This document shows, piece after piece, positions 1-5,092 of a stretch of DNA of 5,341 nt. Position 1 is the stretch's first letter; each line of letters starts with the position of its first letter. The position numbers and the translations under genes were made by a program. The notes below the pieces were generated by a model. It did no database searches, was not told where the DNA came from, and saw nothing but the letters and a program-made list of their open reading frames with translations. The stretch lies in assembly GCA_937896205.1 (NCBI GenBank), contig CALBNA010000106.1:1-5341 (forward strand), read 5' to 3'. Origin of the DNA: an uncultured Campylobacter sp. (lineage in GTDB: Bacteria > Campylobacterota > Campylobacteria > Campylobacterales > Campylobacteraceae).

Positions 1-48
1 GGAAGGGAGCGACTTCGTAATTCAAGCCCCTTCCCCCTTAACAAGAAA
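1..48. repeat. Left copy of inverted palindromic repeat (cut by window edge)
   Basis: This stretch is the reverse complement of 3094-3141 with a single difference in 48 bases (C at 23 faces A at 3119, where G would match). Position n pairs with position 3142-n, and similarity stops at 49/3093. The unit is itself a hairpin: the right copy has 14-bp arms TTAAGGGGGAAGGG and CCCTTCCCCCTTAA. Here the right arm is complete (28-41), but only the last seven bases of the left arm (1-7) are inside the window. It ends 35 bases before the cysQ start codon. It may be a dispersed REP-like element, a terminator-like structure or a remnant of a mobile element; the sequence alone does not decide. Confidence 0.85.
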
Positions 49-83
49 ATCAAGATATTAAAAATACAGTAAAAGAAACCAAA

Positions 84-947
84 ATGCAAAAATTACTAAA
101 CCTAGCCAAGCTTGCGGCTACAAAAGCAGGCGACGAGATAATAAAATTTTACGCCCACAAGGGCTTTGACGACGAGATTTTAGCGGCTCGCTCGACTTTA
201 CCCGAAAGCACACACAGCCAAAACCGCCGAGATTTCGAAGTAAATTTAAAAACCGATCATTCGCCCGTGACCTCGGCCGATCTCGCGGCAAACGCTGCGA
301 TATTTGAAACGCTAAAAAGCTCACAGATCCAAATTTGCTCGGAGGAAAAGATTTTAGGCGAGTCCGCGCGGACGTTTTGGCTCATCGATCCGCTAGACGG
401 CACGAAGGATTTTATCGAAGGTAGCGGCGAGTTTTGCGTATGCATCGCGCTCATAGAGGACGGGCGCCCCGTTCTTGGCGTTATCTACGTGCCCGTTACC
501 GGCGAAATTTATAGCGCGGCAAAGGGCGAGCCAACGCAAAAAGAGCTTTACGAAAACGGCTCATTTATACCGCAAACTCTAGCCGCAAAAGAGCGCGCGC
601 CGCAAACGATAATTAGCGGCAAACGCGGCAAAAACGTAACGGCCGGCAAGCTCGCGACCGCCCTAAATTTGGACATCGCGCGGCTAAGCTCGGCGATCAA
701 ATACTGCCGCATCGCCGAAAACCTCGCGGGCGCTTACATGCGCTACTCGCCAAGCTCTATCTGGGACAACGCCGCGGGCGAGATGATCGCCGCAGGCGCA
801 GGCGCAAAGATGATCGATCTAGCGACGCTCAAAGCGCCGATCTACGACGCAGCCTCGCTAAAAAATAACGAATTTATCGTCATCGCAAAGGATTTTCTAG
901 CCCGCGAGGATGAAATTTTACGAGCGATAAAAGAGCTAAATTTATAA
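84..947 (+). CDS. cysQ: CysQ, 3'(2'),5'-bisphosphate nucleotidase (inositol monophosphatase family)
   Basis: Expected to remove the 3' phosphate from adenosine 3',5'-bisphosphate (pAp) and PAPS, recycling the inhibitory by-product of sulfate assimilation and of phosphopantetheine transfer; it acts in the cytoplasm or at the inner membrane and needs Mg2+. Visible family motifs in order: SPVTSAD (60-66), SEE (86-88, metal-ligand Glu), WLIDPLDGTKDF (99-110, with metal ligands D102 and D105), GEF (115-117), the segment around IKYCRIAE (205-212), and IWDNAAGEMIAAGAGA (226-241, with ligand D228). The tail ASLKNNEFIV matches the CysQ C-terminus. At 287 residues it is about 40 longer than E. coli CysQ (246); much of this is a hydrophilic insertion at about 26-55, before SPVTSAD. 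The ATG at 84 is preceded only by a weak purine stretch (AAAAGAAA). A general inositol monophosphatase is less likely, given the C-terminal similarity to CysQ. Confidence 0.9.
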   Translation: MQKLLNLAKLAATKAGDEIIKFYAHKGFDDEILAARSTLPESTHSQNRRDFEVNLKTDHSPVTSADLAANAAIFETLKSSQIQICSEEKILGESARTFWLIDPLDGTKDFIEGSGEFCVCIALIEDGRPVLGVIYVPVTGEIYSAAKGEPTQKELYENGSFIPQTLAAKERAPQTIISGKRGKNVTAGKLATALNLDIARLSSAIKYCRIAENLAGAYMRYSPSSIWDNAAGEMIAAGAGAKMIDLATLKAPIYDAASLKNNEFIVIAKDFLAREDEILRAIKELNL

Positions 948-1118
948 ACCAAAAGGCGACTCGCCGCATTTCAAATTTAAACGGCTCAAGTAAATACATT
1001 ATATAGCAACGCCGAATTTAAGACCTGCTAGACGAGAATCGATAAATTTCATTTAAAATTTAGCTAAAATCGTAGTCAAATTTCAAGACCTAAGTCGCCA
1101 AACGTTTAAAGGAAACAA
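948..1118 (+). promoter_or_regulatory. Intergenic region with probable promoter of the membrane-protein gene
   Basis: This 171-base gap separates cysQ from the next gene on the same strand. A short GGCGA-C-TCGCC palindrome lies at 955-965, just after cysQ, but no T run follows, so it is at best a weak terminator. The best -10 candidate is TAAAAT at 1065-1070, in the context AGCTAAAAT and preceded by AT-rich sequence, giving a leader of roughly 40 bases. No -35 is recognisable, which is normal for Campylobacter sigma-70 promoters. The promoter call is inference from motif and position. Confidence 0.4.
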
Positions 1119-1121
1119 TTG
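1108..1121 (+). promoter_or_regulatory. Ribosome binding site and TTG start
   Basis: AAAGGAAAC at 1108-1116 contains the Shine-Dalgarno core AGGA (1110-1113), five bases before a TTG at 1119-1121. This spacing supports TTG as the initiation codon. The first ATG in the frame comes 30 codons later, inside the first membrane segment, so it would remove most of that segment. Confidence 0.7.
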
Positions 1122-1649
1122 TTAAAAATCATAAAATCAGTTCTTAGCGTCATTTTCCAGGCTAGAATTTTATTTATCCTTTTTTACTTTTGCGCCTTCG
1201 TTACTTTTGCGCCCATGGCGTCTATCTTGGGCGCGGAGATGAGCCAAATGACGCTTTCTGCGCTATTTAACCCGCTCACGATACTATCTTGCGCATTGCT
1301 TGCCGTTTATATCGGCTTTAGGGTCGCAGCATATAAAAATCACGGCATAGATTGCAAAATGGACGCCGTATTTTTCATCGCTTTGAGCTGGATATTTTTT
1401 ATGCTGTTTTGCTTGGCGACGCTTCTTGCGACCATTTTATTTTTGGAGGATTTTAGAGGCTTGCCGTCGCGAGAATTTTGCTCGTTACTTTTGGTGATGG
1501 CGATTTTTGCGGCATGGCGCACGCTTAAGAGCTCGGAATACAAATTAAGCGTATTTTACGAGCGAAAAGCCGGCGCAAAAACAAGCATAGTCAAAATTTT
1601 AATTTATTCAGTCTTAGCGTTTGCGGCGATTGTCGCGGTATTTTTTTAG
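1119..1649 (+). CDS. Multi-spanning membrane protein of unknown function
   Basis: I do not recognise the family. The 176-residue product is strongly hydrophobic, with about five likely membrane segments: roughly 17-38, 52-70, 82-109 (long and rich in Phe and Leu), 120-134 (short) and 157-176, the last ending at the C-terminus. The charged stretches lie around 70-80 (YKNHGIDCK), 109-118 (LEDFRGLPSR) and 135-156 (TLKSSEYKLSVFYERKAGAK), which are probably loops. There is no signal-peptide cleavage site, nucleotide-binding motif or obvious ligand motif. It starts at TTG with a good ribosome binding site and ends at TAG (1647-1649). The 171-base gap after cysQ and a candidate promoter suggest separate transcription. 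It is a real gene by length, initiation signals and consistent hydrophobic pattern; the function is unknown. Confidence 0.75.
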   Translation: MLKIIKSVLSVIFQARILFILFYFCAFVTFAPMASILGAEMSQMTLSALFNPLTILSCALLAVYIGFRVAAYKNHGIDCKMDAVFFIALSWIFFMLFCLATLLATILFLEDFRGLPSREFCSLLLVMAIFAAWRTLKSSEYKLSVFYERKAGAKTSIVKILIYSVLAFAAIVAVFF

Positions 1650-1669
1650 CGAAACGATTTTAGATTCTA

Positions 1670-1705
1670 TAAATTTGGCGCTTTTAACTCATCACGCCAA
1701 ATTTA
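1670..1705. terminator. Inverted repeat between convergent genes, possible bidirectional terminator
   Basis: TAAATTTGGCG (1670-1680) and CGCCAAATTTA (1695-1705) form a perfect 11-bp stem around a 14-base loop. It starts 20 bases after the membrane-protein stop codon and lies 111 bases past the tsaD stop, between convergent transcripts. That position suggests transcript ending for either strand. Neither side carries a proper T run and the stem is AT-rich, so it is not a canonical intrinsic terminator; it could also be a protein-binding palindrome. Confidence 0.4.
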
Positions 1706-1816
1706 GATTTGCCGTGCTTTATACTCGCCCGCTCGCAACAGCGCCACAAAAAGCTAAATTTGGGGTAATAATCGCCGAATTTGAGCTAAAAAGCAAATTT
1801 TGGTCAAAAGCCAAAT

Positions 1817-2851
1817 CTAAATCCTCGTTAGCTCGCTTCTAGGGCTCGCCTGCAAATCAAGCCCTGCAAACTCGCCGCGCAGGTATTTTTCGCATCCGGC
1901 GCGCGCGATCATCGCGGCGTTATCGGAGCAAAACTCCAGCGGCGCACAGATGAGCTCGCAGCCGTGCTTCTCGCACAAGGCTTGCAGTCGGGAGCGCAAA
2001 TTTAGGTTCGCGCTCGCTCCGCCCACGACGCCGAAACGCTCGAATTTACGCTGGGCAAAGATCTTTTCTAGCTTGTTTAAGATGTGTTTGCAAGCCGTAT
2101 TTTCAAAGGCAAAGCAGATGTCGGCGACATCCTGCGCGCCGAGATTTCCGCTTGCGGCGAGCTTTTCGGTTTCGACGCGGACTTGATTTTTGAGCCCCGA
2201 GAAGCTATACGCCGTGCGCGCGTCGCCAAGTAGCGGCACGGTAAATTTAAACCTCTCGCGCCCACCCTGCGCCGCCTTTTCGACCGCTACGCCGCCAGGG
2301 TACCCCAGCCCCAGCATCTTTGCGACCTTGTCAAAACTCTCGCCGAAACTATCGTCCATCGTAGCCGCCAGCACGCTCACGGCCCCGTCCGCGCCGATAT
2401 CTAGCACCATCGTGTGCCCGCCGCTAACGAGCAGCACGCCCGCAGGCAGCTGCACCTCCTGCGACAAAAACAGCGAATACACGTGCCCGGCGAGGTGATT
2501 TACCGCGATTAGCGGCACACGCAGCGACGAGGCGAGCGCCTTTGCCATCGCGACGCCACCAACTAGGCTCACGGAGAGCCCGGGCTCGTTCGTGACGGCA
2601 ACGGCTTTTACGCGGGGTAGTTCTGCTTTGATCTGCTCCAAAATTTTAGGCAGCGCAGCCGTATGTAAGCGCGCGGCTAGCTCCGGCACCACTCCGCCAA
2701 ACGCGCAGTGCTCGGCATCTTGCGAGATTTTTTTGTGAAATTTTAGCTCCAGCGTCTCAATGTCTAGTAGCGCTACCGAGCTATCGTCGCAGCTGCTTTC
2801 TATACCCAAAATCAGCCCGCCAGCACTGCTATTTCGTAAATTTTCGCTCAT
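1817..2851 (-). CDS. tsaD: TsaD, tRNA N6-adenosine threonylcarbamoyltransferase
   Basis: Transfers the threonylcarbamoyl group from threonylcarbamoyl-AMP to A37 of tRNAs reading ANN codons (t6A), working in the cytoplasm with TsaB and TsaE; none of the partners is in this window. Motifs in order: LGIESSCDDSSVAL (15-28), NHLAGHVYS (118-126, with metal-binding H119 and H123), LLVSGGHT (140-147), DDSFGESFDKVAKMLGLGYPGG (166-187, nucleotide site), YSFSGLK (215-221), VVGGASANLNLR (275-286) and FCSDNAAMIA (307-316, with metal ligand D310). The length of 344 fits the family (E. coli 337). About a dozen extra N-terminal residues precede the first strand, but the ATG at 2851 is the only Met before the core and has AAGGA on the minus strand 11 bases upstream. 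It is convergent with the membrane-protein gene. All key residues are present, so it should be active. Confidence 0.97.
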   Translation of the reverse strand: MSENLRNSSAGGLILGIESSCDDSSVALLDIETLELKFHKKISQDAEHCAFGGVVPELAARLHTAALPKILEQIKAELPRVKAVAVTNEPGLSVSLVGGVAMAKALASSLRVPLIAVNHLAGHVYSLFLSQEVQLPAGVLLVSGGHTMVLDIGADGAVSVLAATMDDSFGESFDKVAKMLGLGYPGGVAVEKAAQGGRERFKFTVPLLGDARTAYSFSGLKNQVRVETEKLAASGNLGAQDVADICFAFENTACKHILNKLEKIFAQRKFERFGVVGGASANLNLRSRLQALCEKHGCELICAPLEFCSDNAAMIARAGCEKYLRGEFAGLDLQASPRSELTRI

Positions 2852-2900
2852 TTTGCAAATTTTCCTTTTTTAGCGCATTTTACCGCTTTTTGCTTTCGCG
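2852..2900 (-). promoter_or_regulatory. Probable tsaD promoter and ribosome binding site
   Basis: On the minus strand, AAGGA lies 11 bases upstream of the tsaD ATG, a somewhat long spacing. Further upstream, TAAAAT (plus-strand ATTTTA at 2877-2882, context CGGTAAAATG) is the best -10 candidate and would give a very short leader of about 20 bases. No -35 element is visible. Confidence 0.35.
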
Positions 2901-2945
2901 GCTATAAATTCGCCCCGCTTCCTAGCAAAGGCGGCAAAATACGCG

Positions 2946-2971
2946 TGCAAATCGCTCACCGTAGATTTGCA
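2946..2971. other. Small perfect inverted repeat upstream of tsaD
   Basis: TGCAAATC (2946-2953) and GATTTGCA (2964-2971) form a perfect 8-bp inverted repeat around a 10-base spacer, about 95 bases upstream of the tsaD start codon. It could be a regulator site or a small hairpin. The AAATTTG-like words common in this genome make chance occurrence possible. Confidence 0.3.
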
Positions 2972-3037
2972 ACGAAACCGAATTTGAATAATCTTGAATC
3001 CAAATTTGACGCACCGAGACCTGCGCCTTTAAGGTAC

Positions 3038-3067
3038 TAAATTTGGTTTTGTTAAATTTGGTTTTGT
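3038..3067. repeat. 15-bp perfect tandem duplication
   Basis: TAAATTTGGTTTTGT occurs twice with no gap, at 3038-3052 and 3053-3067. On the plus strand the pair gives phased T-rich tracts followed directly by GTACATT, which resembles the T-rich upstream part of a Campylobacter sigma-70 promoter. On the minus strand it lies about 190 bases upstream of tsaD. Confidence 0.8.
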
Positions 3068-3093
3068 ACATTAGCTTTTTGCGCAAATCAACC

Positions 3094-3149
3094 TTTCTTG
3101 TTAAGGGGGAAGGGGCTTAAATTACGAAGTCGCTCCCTTCCCCCTTAAC
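3094..3149. repeat. Right copy of inverted palindromic repeat, complete hairpin
   Basis: Positions 3094-3141 are the reverse complement of 1-48 with one difference. This copy shows the whole hairpin: TTAAGGGGGAAGGG at 3101-3114 pairs perfectly with CCCTTCCCCCTTAA at 3135-3148, extended by G3100-C3149, giving a 15-bp GC-rich stem around a 20-base loop (3115-3134). Just after it, ATCCCCT is repeated twice (3151-3164). With the left copy, it brackets cysQ, the membrane-protein gene and tsaD. No transposase or integrase is encoded between the copies. A dispersed non-autonomous repeat seems the most economical reading. Confidence 0.85.
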
Positions 3150-3179
3150 GATCCCCTATCCCCTACGACGTGAGAAGTG

Positions 3180-3216
3180 GCGACACTGCTTTGCTTGCGC
3201 AAAGCGTCGCGAGTTT
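3180..3216 (+). terminator. Bulged hairpin followed by T5, plus-strand terminator candidate
   Basis: GCGAC (3180-3184) pairs with GTCGC (3206-3210), and GCTTTGC (3188-3194) pairs with GCAAAGC (3199-3205) around a TTGC loop. The stem is therefore 5+7 bp with a three-base bulge (3185-3187), followed by GAG and then TTTTT (3214-3218 region). It has the form of an intrinsic terminator on the plus strand, yet no plus-strand protein gene lies upstream, because tsaD runs the other way. Either a short untranslated transcript ends here or the hairpin belongs to the adjacent repeat element. Confidence 0.45.
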
Positions 3217-3257
3217 TTAGCTCCAATTTTGACGTTTTCAAGGTGCGGGTTTCGGCA

Positions 3258-3303
3258 ACTCAAATTTGAAAATTTGACTCCAAATTTGAACGTAAAGAGT
3301 CAA
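3258..3303. repeat. Imperfect direct repeat and inverted repeat of AAATTTGA/TTGACTC words
   Basis: ACTCAAATTTGAA (3258-3270) recurs as ACTCCAAATTTGAA (3277-3290), differing by one inserted C. In the same stretch TTGACTC (3274-3280) and GAGTCAA (3297-3303) form a 7-bp inverted repeat with a 16-base spacer. Its right arm touches the base of the long hairpin that follows. The function is unknown. Confidence 0.45.
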
Positions 3304-3427
3304 GGCGAAGTATCGCGAGATGATTTTAAATGTTTTGAAGTAAATTTCGTCCCAAGACTAGATATATAGTCTGTCGCAGGGCGAAATTTACGAAATCATT
3401 TAAAAGCGCTCGCGAGAGCTTCGTTTT
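3302..3427. repeat. Long imperfect hairpin (about 120 bases) downstream of the flavoprotein gene
   Basis: The two halves pair in five blocks: CGAAG (3306-3310/3419-3423), TCGCGAG (3313-3319/3409-3415), TTTTAAATG (3324-3332/3397-3405), GTAAATTTCG (3340-3349/3382-3391) and, at the tip, AGACTA/TAGTCT (3355-3360/3367-3372) around a six-base loop. Short unequal internal loops separate the blocks, and AAGG/TTTT can extend the base with G-U pairs. It begins eight to twelve bases past the flavoprotein stop codon, so it would form the 3' end of that mRNA. There is no T run after it on the minus strand; the plus strand has TTTT. It may be a 3' stabilising structure, a processed RNA or a MITE-like repeat. 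Confidence 0.8.
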
Positions 3428-3434
3428 ACCAAAT

Positions 3435-4982
3435 TTAAGCTAGATTTTCTCCAGCAATCATCCCAAACACTATACAATCGGTTATCGCAACCGTACCTAG
3501 TCTGCTCGCGCCGTGCGTGCCGCCTGTGATCTCGCCTGCAGCAAAGAGGCCTGGGATCGGCTTATTCGTCTTGCTTGAGATGACCTCGGCTTTGGCGTTG
3601 ATCTTTAGGCCACCCATGGTGTGGTGAGGCTTCGGCGATAGGCGGATGACGTAGAAAGGCCCCGCTTCGTTGATCTCGCTTAGCGCGCTTTCTTGTTTGC
3701 CAAATTCGTCCTTTTTAGCTTTGACGCCTTCGTTATATTTTTTGACGCTCTCTTTTAGCGCGTCGGCAGGCACGCCGTATTTTTTAGCGATGTCATCGAG
3801 CGTAGCGCACTCGCCAACTATCTTGCCGCTACCCATGCCTTTTTGGATGATCTCTTCGCTTAGGTCTTTAAACGCCATTTTGGTGTCGGCGAAGGTTATC
3901 GGATATGCGCCCGGTTTTTCGCGTAAAATTTTAAACTCTGCGTCCGCGCGGGTTTTGCGGTCGGCTAGCTCGTTCATAAAGCGCTTGCCGGTACGGATAT
4001 CGACTGCGATGCCGTATTTAAAGGTGCCTTGCTGAGTTAGGATCGGAGCGGTACCAAAGCCCTTTTCGTCCGGGCTCGCCCACGGACCAAACTGTATCCA
4101 GTCTACCTGCACCGGATATGCGCCGATCTCAAATGCTTTTAACAGCGCACCCGCAGTAGCTCCCGGGTGGTTGGTGCTATCGACGTCATCAGGGATGCGC
4201 GGGTCTTGGAGCTTTCTAAACGCCTTATCGCGGCAAAATCCGCCGGCTGCTAAAACGACGCCCTTGTTTGCTTTTAGCGTTTTTTTCGTGCCGCTCGTGT
4301 TTTCTAGATCGTCACTGTAAAGCTTATCGTCGAATCTATACTCTTCTCTGATCGTTACGCCCACGACGCGGCCGCTCTCATCTAACACGAAGTCGTCAAA
4401 TTTAGCGCGGCGTCGAAGCTCGCAGCCTTTGTCTTTTAGCGCTTCGAATTTCTCAAGCATCGGCTGGATGTAGCCTGAGCCCGAGTCGTTTGTGGTTAGC
4501 AGCGAGCGAGCTACGGTGTGACCGCCGAAGTGCGCGCAGTGCTCTTTAAACTGAACGCCGTTTTCAAGAAGGAAGTTATACGCGTCCATACCGCGATCGA
4601 CTAATGTCTCCAAAAGCTCGGTATGGTTGATACCAAGGCCGGCCTTTAGACAGTCGGCGATGAATAGCTCTTTGCTATCTTTGATGTTGGTTTTTGCTTG
4701 TACCGGGTTGTTTGCGACCGCCATGCCGCCGCCGTTGATTACGGAGTTACCGCCGATGCGACCCATTTTTTCAAGGATTAGTACCTTGCTGCCTTTTTGT
4801 GCTGCTTTTAAGCCCGCCGCAAGTCCCGCAAAGCCCGAGCCAATGATGATCACGTCCCACTCTTCGTCAAATTTGACGTCTTTTGCGTTTAACGCGCTTG
4901 CTTGCGCATTTACCGCGCCTAGCGCGAGCGCGCCCGCCATACCTAGCTTTAACAAATCGCGTCTTGACATTTGCTCTTGCAT
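3435..4982 (-). CDS. Tat-exported FAD flavoprotein, fumarate reductase/flavocytochrome c family
   Basis: A 515-residue, probably periplasmic reductase of the flavocytochrome c/fumarate reductase flavoprotein family, whose members reduce the C=C bond of fumarate, methacrylate, acrylate or urocanate. Twin-arginine signal: SRRDLLK (6-12), then a hydrophobic stretch to AQA (26-28). FAD site: IIIGSGFAGLAAG (45-57) and LILEK with E71; GGNSVINGGGM (77-87). Substrate domain: GKRFMNELADR (332-342; R342 aligns with catalytic Arg402 of Shewanella Fcc3), PHHTMGG (452-458; substrate His), AAGEITGGTHGASRLG (481-496; R494 aligns with Arg544). The region 294-321 reads DWIQFGP...TQQGTF where Fcc3 has IQAHPT...TEAVRG, so the His365, Glu378 and Arg381 equivalents appear replaced. 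There is no CXXCH haem motif and no FMN-binding domain, so a separate cytochrome must donate electrons; none is adjacent. ATG at 4982 follows AAGGAG (4988-4993) with a five-base gap; Met5 is a weaker alternative. Substrate unknown. Confidence 0.9.
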   Translation of the reverse strand: MQEQMSRRDLLKLGMAGALALGAVNAQASALNAKDVKFDEEWDVIIIGSGFAGLAAGLKAAQKGSKVLILEKMGRIGGNSVINGGGMAVANNPVQAKTNIKDSKELFIADCLKAGLGINHTELLETLVDRGMDAYNFLLENGVQFKEHCAHFGGHTVARSLLTTNDSGSGYIQPMLEKFEALKDKGCELRRRAKFDDFVLDESGRVVGVTIREEYRFDDKLYSDDLENTSGTKKTLKANKGVVLAAGGFCRDKAFRKLQDPRIPDDVDSTNHPGATAGALLKAFEIGAYPVQVDWIQFGPWASPDEKGFGTAPILTQQGTFKYGIAVDIRTGKRFMNELADRKTRADAEFKILREKPGAYPITFADTKMAFKDLSEEIIQKGMGSGKIVGECATLDDIAKKYGVPADALKESVKKYNEGVKAKKDEFGKQESALSEINEAGPFYVIRLSPKPHHTMGGLKINAKAEVISSKTNKPIPGLFAAGEITGGTHGASRLGTVAITDCIVFGMIAGENLA

Positions 4983-5030
4983 ACATTCTCCTTTGGATGA
5001 AATATCATAACGGCATTATAATTATAATAT
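4983..5030 (-). promoter_or_regulatory. Flavoprotein gene promoter and ribosome binding site
   Basis: On the minus strand the leader carries AAAGGAG with a five-base spacer before the ATG. Further upstream, two TATAAT hexamers stand back to back (plus-strand ATTATA at 5021-5026 and 5015-5020), either of which can serve as -10, giving a leader of about 25-32 bases. No TTGACA-like -35 is present at 17 bases from either hexamer; that space is occupied by the CTCAC repeats described separately. Confidence 0.6.
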
Positions 5031-5031
5031 C

Positions 5032-5050
5032 GTGAGTTTGCTGTGAGTTT
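5032..5050 (-). promoter_or_regulatory. Tandem AAACTCAC operator-like direct repeat in the -35 region
   Basis: Read on the minus strand, AAACTCAC occurs at 5050-5043 and again at 5039-5032, an exact 8-base direct repeat with an 11-base period (CTCAC-N6-CTCAC). It lies 5 or 11 bases upstream of the two possible -10 hexamers, covering the -35 region. Direct repeats with this period next to a -10 are the usual layout for activators of the OmpR/PhoB response-regulator family. The regulator is not in the window. Confidence 0.5.
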
Positions 5051-5078
5051 TATTAAAAATTTGCTCTATCATAAATAT

Positions 5079-5092
5079 CCCTAAATTTAGGG
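5079..5092. promoter_or_regulatory. Perfect 14-bp palindrome upstream of the flavoprotein gene
   Basis: CCCTAAATTTAGGG is fully self-complementary with no spacer, and lies about 55 bases upstream of the putative -10. A symmetrical site like this suits a dimeric DNA-binding protein better than an RNA hairpin. I do not recognise the motif. Confidence 0.35.

Noticed and set aside
2..61. Open frame entering from the left edge through the repeat and ending at TAA (59-61)
   Set aside because: It consists of the palindromic repeat; the single base difference in the other copy creates a stop in the same frame, so coding is not conserved.
1621..1842. Plus-strand open frame of 73 codons across the convergent gap
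   Set aside because: It starts inside the membrane-protein gene in another frame, runs antisense into the tsaD end, has no ribosome binding site and shows no family motif.
2190..2498. Plus-strand open frame of 102 codons opposite tsaD
   Set aside because: It is antisense to a well-supported gene, with a Ser/Pro-rich composition typical of the complement of GC-rich coding DNA and no initiation signal.
1..3149. Composite transposon with terminal inverted repeats
   Set aside because: No transposase or integrase gene lies between the repeats, the genes enclosed are housekeeping, and the repeats are internally palindromic, unlike simple transposon ends. Target-site duplications cannot be assessed because the left end is outside the window.
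2852..3434. CRISPR array or hidden protein gene in the 580-base gap
   Set aside because: Repeats there are not evenly spaced with unique spacers, and all frames are short and interrupted without ribosome binding sites.
4627..5010. Plus-strand open frame of 127 codons opposite the flavoprotein signal region
   Set aside because: It is the complement of a motif-rich gene, and its Ala/Pro/Ser-rich translation has no recognisable domain.
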